A stretch of 59,565 bases of DNA from Bradyrhizobium sp. 132 (GTDB taxonomy: Bacteria > Pseudomonadota > Alphaproteobacteria > Rhizobiales > Xanthobacteraceae): positions 1 to 59,565 of the forward strand of contig NZ_JADPKY010000134.1 of assembly GCF_023074185.1 (NCBI RefSeq), written 5' to 3'. The number at the start of each line of letters is the position of its first letter. The first letter of the stretch is position 1. The notes under the pieces were generated by a model. The model ran no database searches, was not told where the DNA came from, and saw nothing but the letters and a program-made list of their open reading frames with translations. Below, in pieces: positions 1-10,554 of this stretch. Both the position numbers and the translations under genes were made by a program.

Positions 1-42
1 CATCTTCGCCCATTGGGCGTCAGTCAAAACGAATCGGTCCAT
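1..42 (-). mobile_element. IS5-family transposase, N-terminal fragment cut by the window edge
   Basis: Reading leftward from an ATG at 42-40, fourteen codons remain before the edge: MDRFVLTDAQWAKM. This is the usual opening of IS5-family transposases of the DUF4096 type, in which a short hydrophobic L-T-D-x-x-W motif follows the start. Only the start is visible, so whether the element is intact cannot be judged. The repeated GAATC-type sequence at about 51-90 may belong to its terminal inverted repeat, but the other end lies outside the window. Confidence 0.6.
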
Positions 43-782
43 CCCAAGCTTGAATCACAACCAAGCCCCGATGAGAATCCTGAATCCCAACAGACCCTAG
101 ACGAGGTTGTGTCTTACAGGGGATATTTTCCCAAAATTACCCAGATGCTGATTTCGGGGCCAGCGACCAATGCGACCTCATGTGGAATAATCACGATCGG
201 GTCAGGGCTGCGCCTCATAAGGTCGAAGCAGGAAAGTTCCAGTCATCTCCACATGCTGAGCGAAAAACGCCGGGTATCCACGGATGACCGCTAGGATAAA
301 GTTCTATCGCTCCGATCTCATCGGCAAAGGCTGCCGCAGAGCCGGAATGATCTCGTGGGATTGCTCATGCCCTTCATCGGAAGAGAAAGTGAAGCGGGTT
401 ATGGCATGAGCTACACCGACGCAGCCTTTAGTTTCTGGTGGACCCTCTGGAGGAATAACTACGAAGTCTTCGCAGCAGATGGCTGGACGTCCGATGATCC
501 CTTCGGCCTTTGGGTTGCAGATGGCGAACACTGGGAGGACCATTCTCGGATCCTATTGTCAGTTCGAGGCATCCAATGTTCTTGATGACCTGAGCGAGCC
601 CAAAGACATCTGCCCGTCAAGAACATCTGCTTGTTGGAAGCCTGCTCATGCCAAATGCAAGGAAACACGCCTGTAGCCGCCTCTTCCCAGTCACATCGGC
701 TTTCACGGAAACCGGAGTTCTTGCCATTGAGGGGCAGCGCCGCGATGCATGATCGACGAGCGCGTCGATGGATCTGCATTCT
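43..782. other. No recognisable gene (about 740 bases)
   Basis: Short ORFs occur in all frames but none has a convincing ribosome binding site, a family motif or consistent codon bias. The stretch lies between the end of an IS5-type element and a decayed aldolase gene and is most simply old intergenic debris. Confidence 0.5.
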
Positions 783-1376
783 GGCTCATCGTTCCGAGCA
801 GTTCCTGTTATCGGAGCAGGAATGCGATATGTTGGTTGATTTGTGCCTGGCTCATGTGGGTAGTCGCAAGGCGGTCATGATCACATGCAAACATTTCAGG
901 ACGCAATTGCAATCGAGCGCGCCCGCTATGCGGCCGCGCGTGGCGCAAGCCTTCTGATGCTGATGCCGGCCTACCACGGCGTGAGCCTCAACGCGGACGC
1001 GCCCTCGATGCTCGATCGTTTCGGCCGTATCGGAGATGCGGCCAAGATTTCGATCCTGGTCCTGAATGCGCTGCTCAGTGGCGTGACGTTAACAATGTCG
1101 TTTCTGGTGCGCCTTGCCCGGGAGATGCCGCGCTTTAGTTATTTCAATATCGAGGTGCCGTTTGCCGCGGCGAAGCCGCGGACGTTGACTGACGCCGGAG
1201 GAGGGACAATCCTCGGCCCCTTCGACGGAGAGGAAGCCATTACAATGATGCCAGATCTCGATGCTGGTGCGAGCGGGACGATACCGGGCGCGCTGCTTCC
1301 TGATCTATTGCGTCCAGTGATCGATCATCACACTAGGGGACGCAGGCGGGAAGCCGCCCTGCCTGTCGTGAATTGA
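783..1376 (+). pseudogene. Dihydrodipicolinate synthase/N-acetylneuraminate lyase family remnant
   Basis: Two frames together read as a DapA-like class I aldolase. One frame (about 783-900) gives EQFLLSEQECDMLVDLC and then a VMITC segment. After a frameshift near 900 the next frame continues with IERARYAAARGASLLMLMP and ends with a C-terminal block containing GPFDGEEAI and PDLDAGASGT. The N-terminal part, with the start and the first beta strands of the TIM barrel, is absent. The region expected to carry the Schiff-base lysine has no clear YxKxE motif and reads FNIEVPF instead. The gene is therefore truncated, frameshifted and probably without its catalytic lysine. The original substrate cannot be inferred. 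Confidence 0.7.
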
Positions 1377-1781
1377 TTTCGAGAACTGCCAGTGTGGCCT
1401 GCGCGCCGCCACGGGCGCGGCGTGACATAGCTGAAGGAAATTCACCCCCCACTAGCTCGCCCGCGACGTCAATCCAATGGCGCTCTCCATTGGTGACGCT
1501 AACCCGCCCACATGTCCGCTGCCGAAGAACTACGTTCAATCAGCTGCCAGGCGTCAAGAGAGGTGCGCTTCCGACAAATTCACCTCCACAAACGGCGCCG
1601 TGAGGATAAGAGCTTTAGCGGCTTATTGGAATCAGGGGAGGCGACGCAAGCCGACCGGGCGCGCACAAGACCGGAACCGGTGGTTGGCTGTCCCCAATAA
1701 CGTTTGAGCCTTCAACTCATCAGTGCGCGCATTGTCGGCTGAAGACGTACATTCGTAAGGTGCTAGGGAGGAGGTTTAGAG
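1377..1781. other. Intergenic, no recognisable gene (405 bases)
   Basis: Nothing recognisable lies between the aldolase remnant and the Lrp-type regulator except that gene's upstream region. A strong Shine-Dalgarno stretch (GGGAGGAGG) stands at about 1766-1774. Confidence 0.5.
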
Positions 1782-2333
1782 ATGGCCGGGACACTCAATG
1801 GGACTACTTCGCATGCTTGGAGGAGGCGGTCGCGCTCGAGAGTCCGCAATGGAGCCGTGGAAATCGACAAAATCGATGCTCGTATTCTTGATCTCGTTCA
1901 ACGCAACAATCGCCTAAGCAGTGAAGAACTCGGCGCGAAAGTTGCCCTATCTGCATCAGGAGTTCAGCGCCGACTAAAGCGCCTACGAAAAGAGGGCGTG
2001 ATAGAATCAGACGTCTCAATCATTTCGCCAAGGGCGATCGGCCGAAACGTGACTATGCTGGTCCTCATTTTCTTTGAGCGCGATCGCGCCGACATCATTG
2101 ATCGCTTTAAGCGGGGGATCCGCACTATGACGGAGGTGATGAGCGGGTTTTACGTCACGGGCCAAGCTGATTTCATCCTGTTGGTGACTGCAAATAATAT
2201 GGAAGAGTACGAGCATTTCACCCGACGCTTGATAAATGAAAATCCAGATATAAAGCGCCTCGAAACTGTAGTTGTTCTGGACCGAGTCAAAGCCGGTTTC
2301 TTTTTACCAATGGGATCGTTGGCATGCTGGTGA
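1782..2333 (+). CDS. Lrp/AsnC-family transcriptional regulator
   Basis: The 183-residue protein has an N-terminal winged helix (about residues 26-75: IDKIDARILDLVQRNNRLSS, then an SASGVQRRLKRLRKEGVI recognition region). A RAM/AsnC ligand-binding domain follows (about 90-175, with the G-F-Y-V-T-G-Q-A-D-F-I-L motif). Such proteins bind DNA as dimers or octamers and usually respond to an amino acid. The ATG at 1782 has an excellent Shine-Dalgarno about 8 bases upstream. It adds about 25 arginine- and serine-rich residues before the conserved IDKID start, and a GTG at 1857 is an alternative start. The gene stands alone: it is followed by about 900 empty bases and then a convergent acyl-CoA synthetase. 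The target and effector are unknown. Confidence 0.88.
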   Translation: MAGTLNGTTSHAWRRRSRSRVRNGAVEIDKIDARILDLVQRNNRLSSEELGAKVALSASGVQRRLKRLRKEGVIESDVSIISPRAIGRNVTMLVLIFFERDRADIIDRFKRGIRTMTEVMSGFYVTGQADFILLVTANNMEEYEHFTRRLINENPDIKRLETVVVLDRVKAGFFLPMGSLACW

Positions 2334-3261
2334 CCCCGCCGTGACCCTCAACGCCCTCATCTTGGATGGAGCATAATCGCTTTCCGCGCTGTGAGAGCGG
2401 TAACGACCATCTCGCACTCTCGGCCCGGGTCGATGCGGTCCGATGAAAATGAGGTCGCGTTCCAGCAATTCCATCTGGCTCGGCGCATGCTCCTCAACAG
2501 CAGTGTCCGAGGCTAACACTATGAGGCCGGCGCTTGTTGTGCGGTTTCGGGCTTCCGAACAAGTCAGGTCCGGTTCAAGACGCTTTGCACGATCGACAGG
2601 TCGCTCATTTTTCCGGGCATATCAGAAGCTTTATTCAACATGGCGCTGATACGGGGATTGCTGCAAGCACTCGTCGAGGGCGAGCGTCCACGCAGGCTCG
2701 CAAGAGCGATCTCTCCTTTTGAACCCGGACGGGCTCGAATGGCGCACTACTCATCGGTTGATAGGAAGATTGATACAAATCCCGCTCCCAAAGACGGCAT
2801 GGGTAGTTCGATCACGTCCCAGAATACGCCGGCAGCAACAAGGGCAAAGCTCTAACTGACGCGGCGTCGGCGGCGAGGAGCCAAAAACCGAGATGGGACA
2901 GACGATCGGAATATCGGCTGAGTGAGGATGGCTATCCAACTGGCGACGTCGCTCCGGCTCAGCACCTCCATTAACTTCCTGGAAGAGTGTGGCACCTGTG
3001 AAGACATGGACTCTCGGCCGAATTGGACGCAAGCGAAACTTGGATGTCGCCAGATCAGAGCCCGACATTTGCGCGGTACCGGCATTCATAATGAGGATCC
3101 GCGGCATCAGCGACCTCGGGGCAACGTTATTCCACGGAAAGGCGCCGACATGATCAACTCGCAGCTGCCGTGTTCGCATAGACGCGGTGACCCGTGGGGT
3201 TTCGCGGCCCTCAGCGGCCACGCCTGCGGGGTAAAGGAAATGCCACACCCGATCGAAATCT
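2334..3261. other. No recognisable gene (about 930 bases)
   Basis: Several overlapping ORFs of 60-165 codons exist on both strands, including one of 165 codons on the minus strand. They lack recognisable domains and ribosome binding sites and overlap one another. I see no promoter, terminator or repeat that I can support here. Confidence 0.45.
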
Positions 3262-4794
3262 TCAGTCGCCGTCGTTGTGCTGGCTTGATCGTGTAAGCCC
3301 CTTCAGCGCGAAATGCTGGATCTTGCCCAGCGCAGTTCGTGGCAATTCTGCCGTGAAAATAATTTCGCGCGGCACCTTAAAGCGGGCGAGCTGCGAGGCT
3401 GCATGCGCCGTTAGTGCTTCCGCGTCAAGCCGAACCCCCGGCCGCCTGATCACATAAGCGATCGGCACCTCATCCCAGCGCGGATCGGGTCGACTGACAA
3501 CGGCGCAGTCTGCGACATCGGGATGCTCCATAAGCGCGCGCTCTACTTCCGCCGGGTAGATATTTTCTCCACCCGATATGATCAGGTTCCTTTTGCGATC
3601 ATGAACCCAAAAGTATCCATCGGCGTCGCGGCGGCCGATGTCACCGGTGAGATACCAACCGTTGTGCAAAGGCTCGCGCGTTGCTTGTTGAGGGCCCCAA
3701 TACCCGCTGAAGACATTCGGGCCCCGTACGGCGATCTCGCCCGGGCTGCCTGCCTGCAACTCGTTGCCGGTATCATCGAGAATAGCCGCTTCGCAACATA
3801 GGCCGGGCAAGCCGCTCGACCCCTTACGCGCAAGATCGCCGCCGAGCCTCGTATACACAGCAATAGGGCAGGTCTCGGTCGAACCGTAAACCTGCAGCAC
3901 TGGCACCCCACGCGCGACAAAGCGTTCGATAAGGTGCTGCGGGACCATCGTTGAACCGGTGCAAATTGCCTTCAGTGAGGAGAGGTCCGTCGTCCGCCAC
4001 TGAGGATGATCGGCTAGGGATTGCATCGTGGTAGGCACCAACGCTGCCAGCGTAGGTCTGTCGCGTTCGATCGCAGCAAGCGTCGCCTCGGGCGTAAATC
4101 GCGTGTGAATGGTGACGGTCGCGCCGTGATGCAACGCCGGCGTGGTCTGGATATTCAGGCCGCCAACGTGAAACAGCGGCAAGACTGTCAGGACATGATC
4201 GGTCGAGCTGAGATTATGCATGTGCTGACTCATAATTCCATTCCACAGCAACGCTTGTTGACGCAGCACAGCGCCTTTCGGCCGCCCTGTGGTACCCGAA
4301 GTATAGACAATCAGAAGCGGGCAAGACAGGTCCGTGTGCTGATTGCGATCGTCGCCTCGACCCTGGTCTACCAGGCAGTCCCACTTACTTCCGCCGAGAG
4401 GCGAAAAGTTCAACCCGGCAACAAAGGTATCAGGCAACTGCCCCGCCAGAGCTGGTAGCAGTGCATCAAAGGCCTGTTCTAGAACTAGCACTTTGGGACG
4501 GGCGTCGGAGAGGATGAACAACTGTTCCGCGACCGTAAGCCGCCAATTTAATGGAACGAGCATTGCGCCGAGTCGCGCGCAGGCATACAGCAGGGCCAGG
4601 TAGTCGGGCCGGTTGAGCCCAAGGATCGCGACGCGGTCGCCTCTCTCGATGCCGAGCTGATGTTTTAGAGCACGAGCGATTTGCTCGATCCTTTGACTGA
4701 AGGCGGCGTAGCTTAGGGTGCCCCCGTCGAAGTGGATCGCGGGTTTGTCGGGAGTAAACGACGCGTTACGCTCAATCAGTGTGCAAAGATCCAC
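3262..4794 (-). CDS. AMP-dependent acyl-CoA synthetase/ligase
   Basis: The 510-residue protein belongs to the ANL superfamily (acyl/aryl-CoA synthetases), which activate a carboxylate as an acyl-adenylate and transfer it to CoA. The P-loop-like A3 motif YTSGTTGRPKG lies near residue 165. YGSTETCP, YLTGDIG and the hinge DRKRNLIISGGENIYPAEVE follow, and the A10 lysine is in RTALGKIQH near the C terminus. All core motifs are present, so it should be active. The start is a GTG at 4794 preceded by GGGGA on the minus strand. Closest in style are malonyl-CoA, medium-chain and benzoate-type ligases; the substrate cannot be fixed from sequence. It could feed the carboxylase operon at 8.9-12.5 kb, but the two are separated by trpD and debris. 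Confidence 0.9.
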   Translation of the reverse strand: MDLCTLIERNASFTPDKPAIHFDGGTLSYAAFSQRIEQIARALKHQLGIERGDRVAILGLNRPDYLALLYACARLGAMLVPLNWRLTVAEQLFILSDARPKVLVLEQAFDALLPALAGQLPDTFVAGLNFSPLGGSKWDCLVDQGRGDDRNQHTDLSCPLLIVYTSGTTGRPKGAVLRQQALLWNGIMSQHMHNLSSTDHVLTVLPLFHVGGLNIQTTPALHHGATVTIHTRFTPEATLAAIERDRPTLAALVPTTMQSLADHPQWRTTDLSSLKAICTGSTMVPQHLIERFVARGVPVLQVYGSTETCPIAVYTRLGGDLARKGSSGLPGLCCEAAILDDTGNELQAGSPGEIAVRGPNVFSGYWGPQQATREPLHNGWYLTGDIGRRDADGYFWVHDRKRNLIISGGENIYPAEVERALMEHPDVADCAVVSRPDPRWDEVPIAYVIRRPGVRLDAEALTAHAASQLARFKVPREIIFTAELPRTALGKIQHFALKGLTRSSQHNDGD

Positions 4795-5512
4795 CTTTGT
4801 CCCCTTTTCGCTCAGGTTCGCTACGTACTTGGAAAACTGCTTAAACTCTTGACCTCCTGAGCCGTTCGGAAGCTCTCGATCGCGATCAGACGCATCGGAT
4901 GGCTTCAGGCACGCGAGCAGTCAAGCGATCTCAGTCGGAAGCATACGGTCTTGACGACGTCATCAGCCCGGGCTCGATGTAAATCTCTTAAAGCGTAAAG
5001 GCGGAGGCGCTTCGTCACGGGCTCCGGTTCGTCCAACAGCGCTGGCGTGCATCTGCGCGCAGTGATAAGCGCACCATGACGTTATCTTCTGCAGGTTTCC
5101 GACCTACAGGCTCACCACAGATATGGGCCGATTGGAACCATCCGAGGTCGGATCGACCGTCCTGCAGCCGAGATGATGGCGCCGTGCGAGATCCAAGCGG
5201 GCTGAGCGAACAGAACCAAAAACGCCTTGGTTCAACTGATCTCCACGGGTGTCCCGGCCCGCGGAGGAACTCGCTTTCCAATCTTCAATTGGGGGGAGCC
5301 GCACAGCGCGGTAGGGTGACGTTGACGTCCTCTGAATTGACCAGCTCTCCAGCGATGTGGATCAGAGAAGGCGTATGGTGCCGGCCCAAGATTGTCATGC
5401 CCATCAAAACCACCCGCAAGCCGCACTGTCGCGATGATCGAAGTAAGGCGGTGCGGTGCAATTCTGACATGCTCGAACATTCGCAATCCTATCTCGACCA
5501 GCCCGAGACTGG

Positions 5513-5531
5513 TGTACCTTGAGATGGTACA
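5513..5531. repeat. Perfect 6+6 inverted repeat TGTACC-N7-GGTACA
   Basis: TGTACC at 5513-5518 and GGTACA at 5526-5531 are exact reverse complements separated by 7 bases, the size and shape of a dimeric repressor or activator operator. It overlaps the left edge of a 31-base element that recurs at 13361. No gene with a confirmed start lies directly downstream, so function is inference only. Confidence 0.45.
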
Positions 5532-5553
5532 ATTTCACGTTACGTGCGATTCA
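5523..5553 (+). repeat. Copy 1 of a 31-base repeated element
   Basis: The segment from GATGGTACAATTT through ACGTTACGTGCGA to TTCAAG matches the segment at 13361-13391 at 27 of 31 positions, in the same orientation. Its core ACGTTACGTGCGA is identical in both copies. Flanking sequences are unrelated, so this is a dispersed short element rather than part of a long duplication. It could be a regulatory site or a recombination or insertion footprint. Confidence 0.6.
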
Positions 5554-6596
5554 AGCTGGAAGAGCTCGCGATGCCAAGCTTAATTAATCGCCGCGACCGA
5601 GAAATACACAGTACCACGTCTTCCGCACTCGACCCTCACGCCATAGCGTGCGTTTGGTCCCGCCAACGCAATTCACGAGATGCACCCCAGCTGCGGCGCC
5701 TGCCTTGAAGAACGAGCCGCACGAATGCGCGAGCGCGCCGCCGTACGGCGGCAAATGGCGATGGCAGATATTCGCGGTGCGACGCGGCAAATCGCGTCGG
5801 AAACGCCGCCGGTGAAGACGTCGACTAAATCGAAGCCGAGCCCGGTGGCAAGGGGTTGGCATCATCGAAGAGCGCAGCTCCGGCGTTCGGTTTTCCGCGT
5901 TTTCGTTGTGGCGATATCATCCAGATAGTACTTGCGCACTTCAGCCTTCTTCCTGAGGCACTCCGGGCATCAAGGCCTTCGCGCAGGATTGGGCCAAAAA
6001 GCGTAAGCCGTGGCTCACGAACTCGTCGTCGCCATCGGCATAGGTGCGGGTGAACCATCGGCACCCCCGGGCCCGCAAGATGACGCCACCTCCAAGGTTT
6101 GGGAGCGTCGGCAGCTCTCCGCGCGTAGCGGCATGAGAGCACCCAGTGGTTTCCGGAATCGTCGACAATCTGCTTTTCTTGCAGCGAGAAGATGCTTATC
6201 GAGTGTTGTGTGCAGCGTACCCCGCAGATTTCGGGGGATGGAGCTGTCTGTATCGATGACCTCCCGAAAGTTCCGAGCATGTGTTCTATCTTTGCCATAA
6301 ATGCGAGCGCTTCTACCGTTCGTGGGGACGTCATTGCTCATCCTTTGACGCATTGCGTGCACACAAAATTGAGAACCTAAGCTTCGGCCGTGGCCTTCTG
6401 ATTGTCTCGGCAGGCTGCTTCGCACTGGTCTTCGCGATCTGAGGCCTTTCGCGCATCCCGCTCCCGTCGATTCGAAAGCGGGGCTGCTGCGTCTGTGACC
6501 CGGCAACCGCGGTAAGCGCCTCGACGTGTGGCAGAGGCAACTCGCGCCTTGCGCCTGCAATCTCTTCGCGCTCGTAGGGCTTCGGTGTTGGTGTTC

Positions 6597-7610
6597 TCAA
6601 GCATTGGAGATCGCGATCAGGTGTTTCAATCGCGCGGCTGCCGCACCGCTATTAAGGGATTCGTGCCCAAGGGCGACGCCGTGCTTCAAGCTGGTTGCGT
6701 GGCCGGCCACGATCATTGCCGCGGCGGCGTTGAGAAGAGCAACATCGCGGTACGGACTTGACATGCCGTCGAGCACGCTTTGCAGCGCGATTGCATTGGC
6801 ATCGGCGTTGCCGCCCCTCAGCGCCTCGTTGTGGCAGCGGGCGAGGCCCGCTTCTTCCGGGGTGACTTCGAAGGTACGGATCGCATCTCTCTCTAGCGCG
6901 GCAACAAACGTCGGCCCGGTGAGGGTGATCTCATCGAGTCCATCTGAGCCATGCACCACCCACACCGATTCAGCACCAAGGTTCTTTAACACTTGCGCCA
7001 AGGGCTGCACCCATCGACGCGAAAACACTCCGACAATCTGCCGCTTGACTCCGGCCGGATTTGCGAGCGGGCCGATTAGATTGAAGATCGTGCGGGTCCC
7101 AAGTGCCGCTCGGATCCGGGCAACGTGGTGCATAGCCGGATGACGGATGGGCGCAAGCATGAAGCCGATGCCAGCTTCGTGCACACAACGAGCAACGCCT
7201 ACAGGCGGGAGGTCGACCTTCACGCCGAGCCGGGCCAAGACGTCAGCAGCGCCTGGTAGTGAGGACACGGCGCGGTTGCCATGCTTGGCCACCGGAACGC
7301 CGGCCCCGGCGACGATGAATGAGGCGCATGTGGACACGTTGACTGAGCCCGAAGCGTCACCGCCCGTACCAACGATGTCGACGGGATCGGGGGGCGCACT
7401 GACCCGGAGCATTTTGCTCCGCATGGCCGAGGCTGCGCCTGTGACTTCTTCGACGGTTTCGCCACGTACCCGCATCCCCATTAACAATCCTCCGATCTGG
7501 GAGGATGTCGCCTGGCCCGACATCATGATTTCAAAGGCTGTTGCGGTCTCCTCGCGGGTCAGCGTGGCACCTGTAGCAACTTTGCTAATGATCGATTTGA
7601 GGGCGTTCAT
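6597..7610 (-). CDS. trpD: Anthranilate phosphoribosyltransferase
   Basis: The 337-residue enzyme transfers phosphoribose from PRPP to anthranilate in tryptophan biosynthesis. The glycosyltransferase family 3 signature is complete: GTGGDASGSVNVST (PRPP/Mg loop, near residue 70), KHGNRAVSS (near 98), a DLPP helix and the LIGPLANPA motif. The ATG at 7610 is chosen because GGAGAG lies just upstream; an in-frame upstream start at 7637 would add nine unsupported residues. No trpC, trpG or trpE is adjacent, so this is an isolated gene, probably a second copy beside the chromosomal trp operon. It may boost tryptophan or auxin precursor supply in symbiosis, or serve another aromatic phosphoribosylation; this is inference. 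Confidence 0.93.
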   Translation of the reverse strand: MNALKSIISKVATGATLTREETATAFEIMMSGQATSSQIGGLLMGMRVRGETVEEVTGAASAMRSKMLRVSAPPDPVDIVGTGGDASGSVNVSTCASFIVAGAGVPVAKHGNRAVSSLPGAADVLARLGVKVDLPPVGVARCVHEAGIGFMLAPIRHPAMHHVARIRAALGTRTIFNLIGPLANPAGVKRQIVGVFSRRWVQPLAQVLKNLGAESVWVVHGSDGLDEITLTGPTFVAALERDAIRTFEVTPEEAGLARCHNEALRGGNADANAIALQSVLDGMSSPYRDVALLNAAAAMIVAGHATSLKHGVALGHESLNSGAAAARLKHLIAISNA

Positions 7611-8945
7611 TGCTCTCCACGTGCTTAGTCGTTCCAATTGGCCAGTCCCGCGTGCGAGCGCGACCTCAATCCGCTAGATGATCCCATCTTCCATGTTGTC
7701 GATACCCACGCTGTTCTTTGCTGATATATCATCGGACAAAACGTCGCGGTTTTGTGGATCGAGCCGAACTCGACGGTTGCAGGATGACGTCGATGCCACA
7801 CACGACTACTCGCCGTTGATGCTCCCCGCTGGCGCTGGCGCATAGCTCGAGATCCTGACCAAATACACTGCATGCTGCTCCTGATATGGCATTATGTCGC
7901 GCCGTCTCGATCACAAATGGTGCTCCTCCTCTTTGAGGTACTTGACCTTAGAGCGCGTTGCGCAACTTGCGCGCGTCTCGGCCGGCATCATCGGCGCTCG
8001 TTACCGGAAGCGTCTGCTTAGTGGATGTTTGCACTGATCCTAAGTCACTCGTTATCGATACTTGCGAGCCCATGACATCATTCTCACCCTTTTTCGTTTT
8101 CTGCGTTCAACAGCGAGGCGTCATTCGAAACGGGCATTGGTGGGGTCATGCAGCTCGGCAACCGGTCCGGCTCGGACCGCGTATGCGTCGTCGAGGCATG
8201 CGCGGTGTCAGCTTGAACGTCGGTCCGCTCTGCAATCCTACAACCTGACGCTGCGTAAGAATCAAGCTATCCATGGCGTTCACCTGCAAAGGAGCAAGTG
8301 TTCTTTGCTCGAGATCAGATCAGACGATCGGACGGCAAGACGGTGGGTGGTTCCATCGTCGAGCATGGCGGGATGACTTCTTCTGCAACCAGCCCGTCGC
8401 GGAATCGTTGACCGCGATCGGTATGATGGCTTGTCTCCTCCTAAGGATTCTTATCGTTGGCGATGAATGGACCAACAATCCATCAGTAGGGCGCACCTTA
8501 GATCTAGTGTGACTGACGCGTCCGTTGGTGGATCAGAGTCAGCAGGGCAGACCGCGCTTGCATCGATCGCGAACTCCAGATGTCGATGGCGTCGACACGC
8601 AGGAACCTCGCAATTACACCACGCAATGCTAGCAGTGTAACGAGCAGATCATCTCGAGTGTTACGCACTTTGCGTAGTCCCCACGCGAGGTTCGATGCGC
8701 GGCCAATCAGGCTTATGCGACCAGCTCCACCTGCGTCGACGCAACGCCGTCGTCCTGATCGACAACGTGGTCACCGAATTCAACGCCCCACCCGGGTTGA
8801 TCTATTTGACGAAGGTCGCGAATTCGAGTTCTGCGCGGAATGTGGGCGACACCAATCTGGCTCATGCCGGGGACAGGACGATCCGTCGATTTGGACTCCG
8901 GTTAGAGAGTAGAATCCACTGACACGGACGTTCGACTCCTGCCGG
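7611..8945. other. No recognisable gene (1.3 kb)
   Basis: A short plus-strand reading around 8695-8920 (RRRNAVVLIDNVVTEFNAPPG) has somewhat protein-like composition. It has no ribosome binding site, changes frame and matches no family I know. The remainder looks like decayed intergenic DNA upstream of trpD and downstream of the carboxyltransferase gene. Confidence 0.4.
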
Positions 8946-10553
8946 CTACATTCGGAATACGCCATAATGGGGCGCTTCGATGGGAGCATTCAGCGAAGCG
9001 CTCAGGGCAATCGCGAGTGCACTTCGGGTATCGACTGGATCAAGAATTCCGTCGTCCCAGATTTCAGAGGTTGCATAGTAGGCGCTCGATCGTTCCCGAT
9101 ACTCGTCGAGAAGGGGACCTCGAATGGCTGCTAGCTCCTGCTCTGCGAGTCGCCCACCATCACGGGCCAGTTGTCTGGCCTTAACATGGGTCAGCACACC
9201 TGCCGCTTGCTCGGCGCCCATCGCAGAGATCTGAGACTGCGGCCAGGTGAAGACGAACCGAGGATCGAAAGCACGTCCCGCCATAGCGTAGGTACCTGCT
9301 CCGTGCGAGCTGTTGCAAACGACCGTGAATTTTGGGACCGACGCTCCCGAGACGGCCATGATCAGCTTGGCGCCATCCTTGGTTATGCCACGGCGCTCGT
9401 ATTCGCGGCCGACCATGAAGCCCGTTGTATTCTGCAGGAAGAGCAGGGGCGTCCGGTTCTTGTCGCATAGTTGGATGAAGTGAGCGCCCTTTAGCGCACT
9501 TTCGCTGAGCAGCACGCCATTATTTGCAAGAATCCCTATTTGATATCCATGAAGCCGCGCGAAACCGCACAGCAGAGACGTGCCAAAACGCGGCTGGTAT
9601 TCGTGAAATCGGCTGCCATCGACCATGCGGGCGATGATCTCCCGCATGTCGAACTGCACTCGAGGGTCCTTGGGAATAATGCCGTATAGTTCCGATGCGT
9701 CGTAGGCAGGGGGCTCCGGGGCGGCTTGATCAATCGGAGTCTTCGCGGCCCGATGGAATCGGGCAACGATATCACGTGCGATCGCAATAGCGTGCATCTC
9801 GGAGCTCGCGGAATAATCGCTCGTGCCCGACACGCTCGTATGCATGTGGGCGCCCCCAAGCTCCTGTGCCGATACGTCTTCACCGGTAGCAGCTTTCACG
9901 ACTGGAGGGCCACCGAGAAATATAGCTCCCGTATCCTCGACCATAATGCTGAATTCGCTAAGCGCCGGGACGTAGGCCGCTCCCGCTGTGCAATGACCCA
10001 TTGCGATCGCGACCTGCGGTACTCCCATCTTCGAGAGAATGGATTGGTTACGGAGGATCCGACCCGCGAAGTAGCGATCGGCGAAGAACTCTGCCTGAAA
10101 AGGTAGGAATCCTCCGGCGCCGTCGCACAAATGAATCACTGACAGACGATTCTCGATTGCGATGTCCAAGGCCCGCACTATCTTCTTGACAGACAACGGA
10201 TACCATGCGCCGCCCTTCACGCTTGCGTCATCTGCATGAACCATCACCTCGCGACCCGCGACGATCCCGATGCCGACGACCTGTGCCGCGCCGGGGACTT
10301 CGCCGTTATAGGCCTTGTTAGCGGCCAGCGTTGAAAGCTCGAGGAACGGAGTTTTTGGATCGAGCAAGGCGTCGATCCGATCTCGTACAAACAGCTTATT
10401 TTGACGTCGAAGGCGCTCGAGCTCCCGCTCGGGCCGCTGAAAGCGGACAGCACGTTGCCGCTCCTTCAACTCGTCAGAAAGCCGCCTGTTGTGGAGCTCG
10501 TTTTGACGAAAGTCTTGCGAATTGACATTCGCCCCAGAAGCGATTCGTAGCAT
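8946..10553 (-). CDS. Acyl-CoA carboxylase, carboxyltransferase (beta) subunit, methylcrotonyl-CoA carboxylase type
   Basis: The 535-residue protein has two crotonase-fold carboxyltransferase halves. The first half includes the acyl-CoA-binding G-G-A-W-Y-P-L-S-V-K-K region and CDGAGGFLP, the second GFMVGREYERRGITKDGAKL and SSHGAGTYAMAGRAFDPRF. Length and motifs fit methylcrotonyl-CoA or geranyl-CoA carboxylase beta chains, which carboxylate branched enoyl-CoA during leucine or terpenoid catabolism; propionyl-CoA carboxylase beta is a less likely alternative. The start codon lies one base beyond the stop of the biotinyl gene, so the three genes 12523-8946 form one operon. All partner functions (biotin carboxylase, biotin carrier, carboxyltransferase) are present. 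Confidence 0.9.
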   Translation of the reverse strand: MLRIASGANVNSQDFRQNELHNRRLSDELKERQRAVRFQRPERELERLRRQNKLFVRDRIDALLDPKTPFLELSTLAANKAYNGEVPGAAQVVGIGIVAGREVMVHADDASVKGGAWYPLSVKKIVRALDIAIENRLSVIHLCDGAGGFLPFQAEFFADRYFAGRILRNQSILSKMGVPQVAIAMGHCTAGAAYVPALSEFSIMVEDTGAIFLGGPPVVKAATGEDVSAQELGGAHMHTSVSGTSDYSASSEMHAIAIARDIVARFHRAAKTPIDQAAPEPPAYDASELYGIIPKDPRVQFDMREIIARMVDGSRFHEYQPRFGTSLLCGFARLHGYQIGILANNGVLLSESALKGAHFIQLCDKNRTPLLFLQNTTGFMVGREYERRGITKDGAKLIMAVSGASVPKFTVVCNSSHGAGTYAMAGRAFDPRFVFTWPQSQISAMGAEQAAGVLTHVKARQLARDGGRLAEQELAAIRGPLLDEYRERSSAYYATSEIWDDGILDPVDTRSALAIALSASLNAPIEAPHYGVFRM

Positions 10554-10554
10554 T

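Larger units (their letters stand above)
4795..6596. other. Gene-poor stretch (1.8 kb)
   Basis: No ORF here has both a plausible start and a recognisable family. Overlapping ORFs on the minus strand between 5584 and 6604 (up to 181 codons) shift in and out of frame as decayed coding DNA would, but I could not identify a parent gene. A palindrome and a repeated element at 5513-5557 are listed separately. Confidence 0.4.

Noticed and set aside
2751..3248. 165-codon minus-strand ORF
   Set aside because: Proline-, arginine- and cysteine-rich composition without any motif, no ribosome site, overlapping ORFs on both strands.
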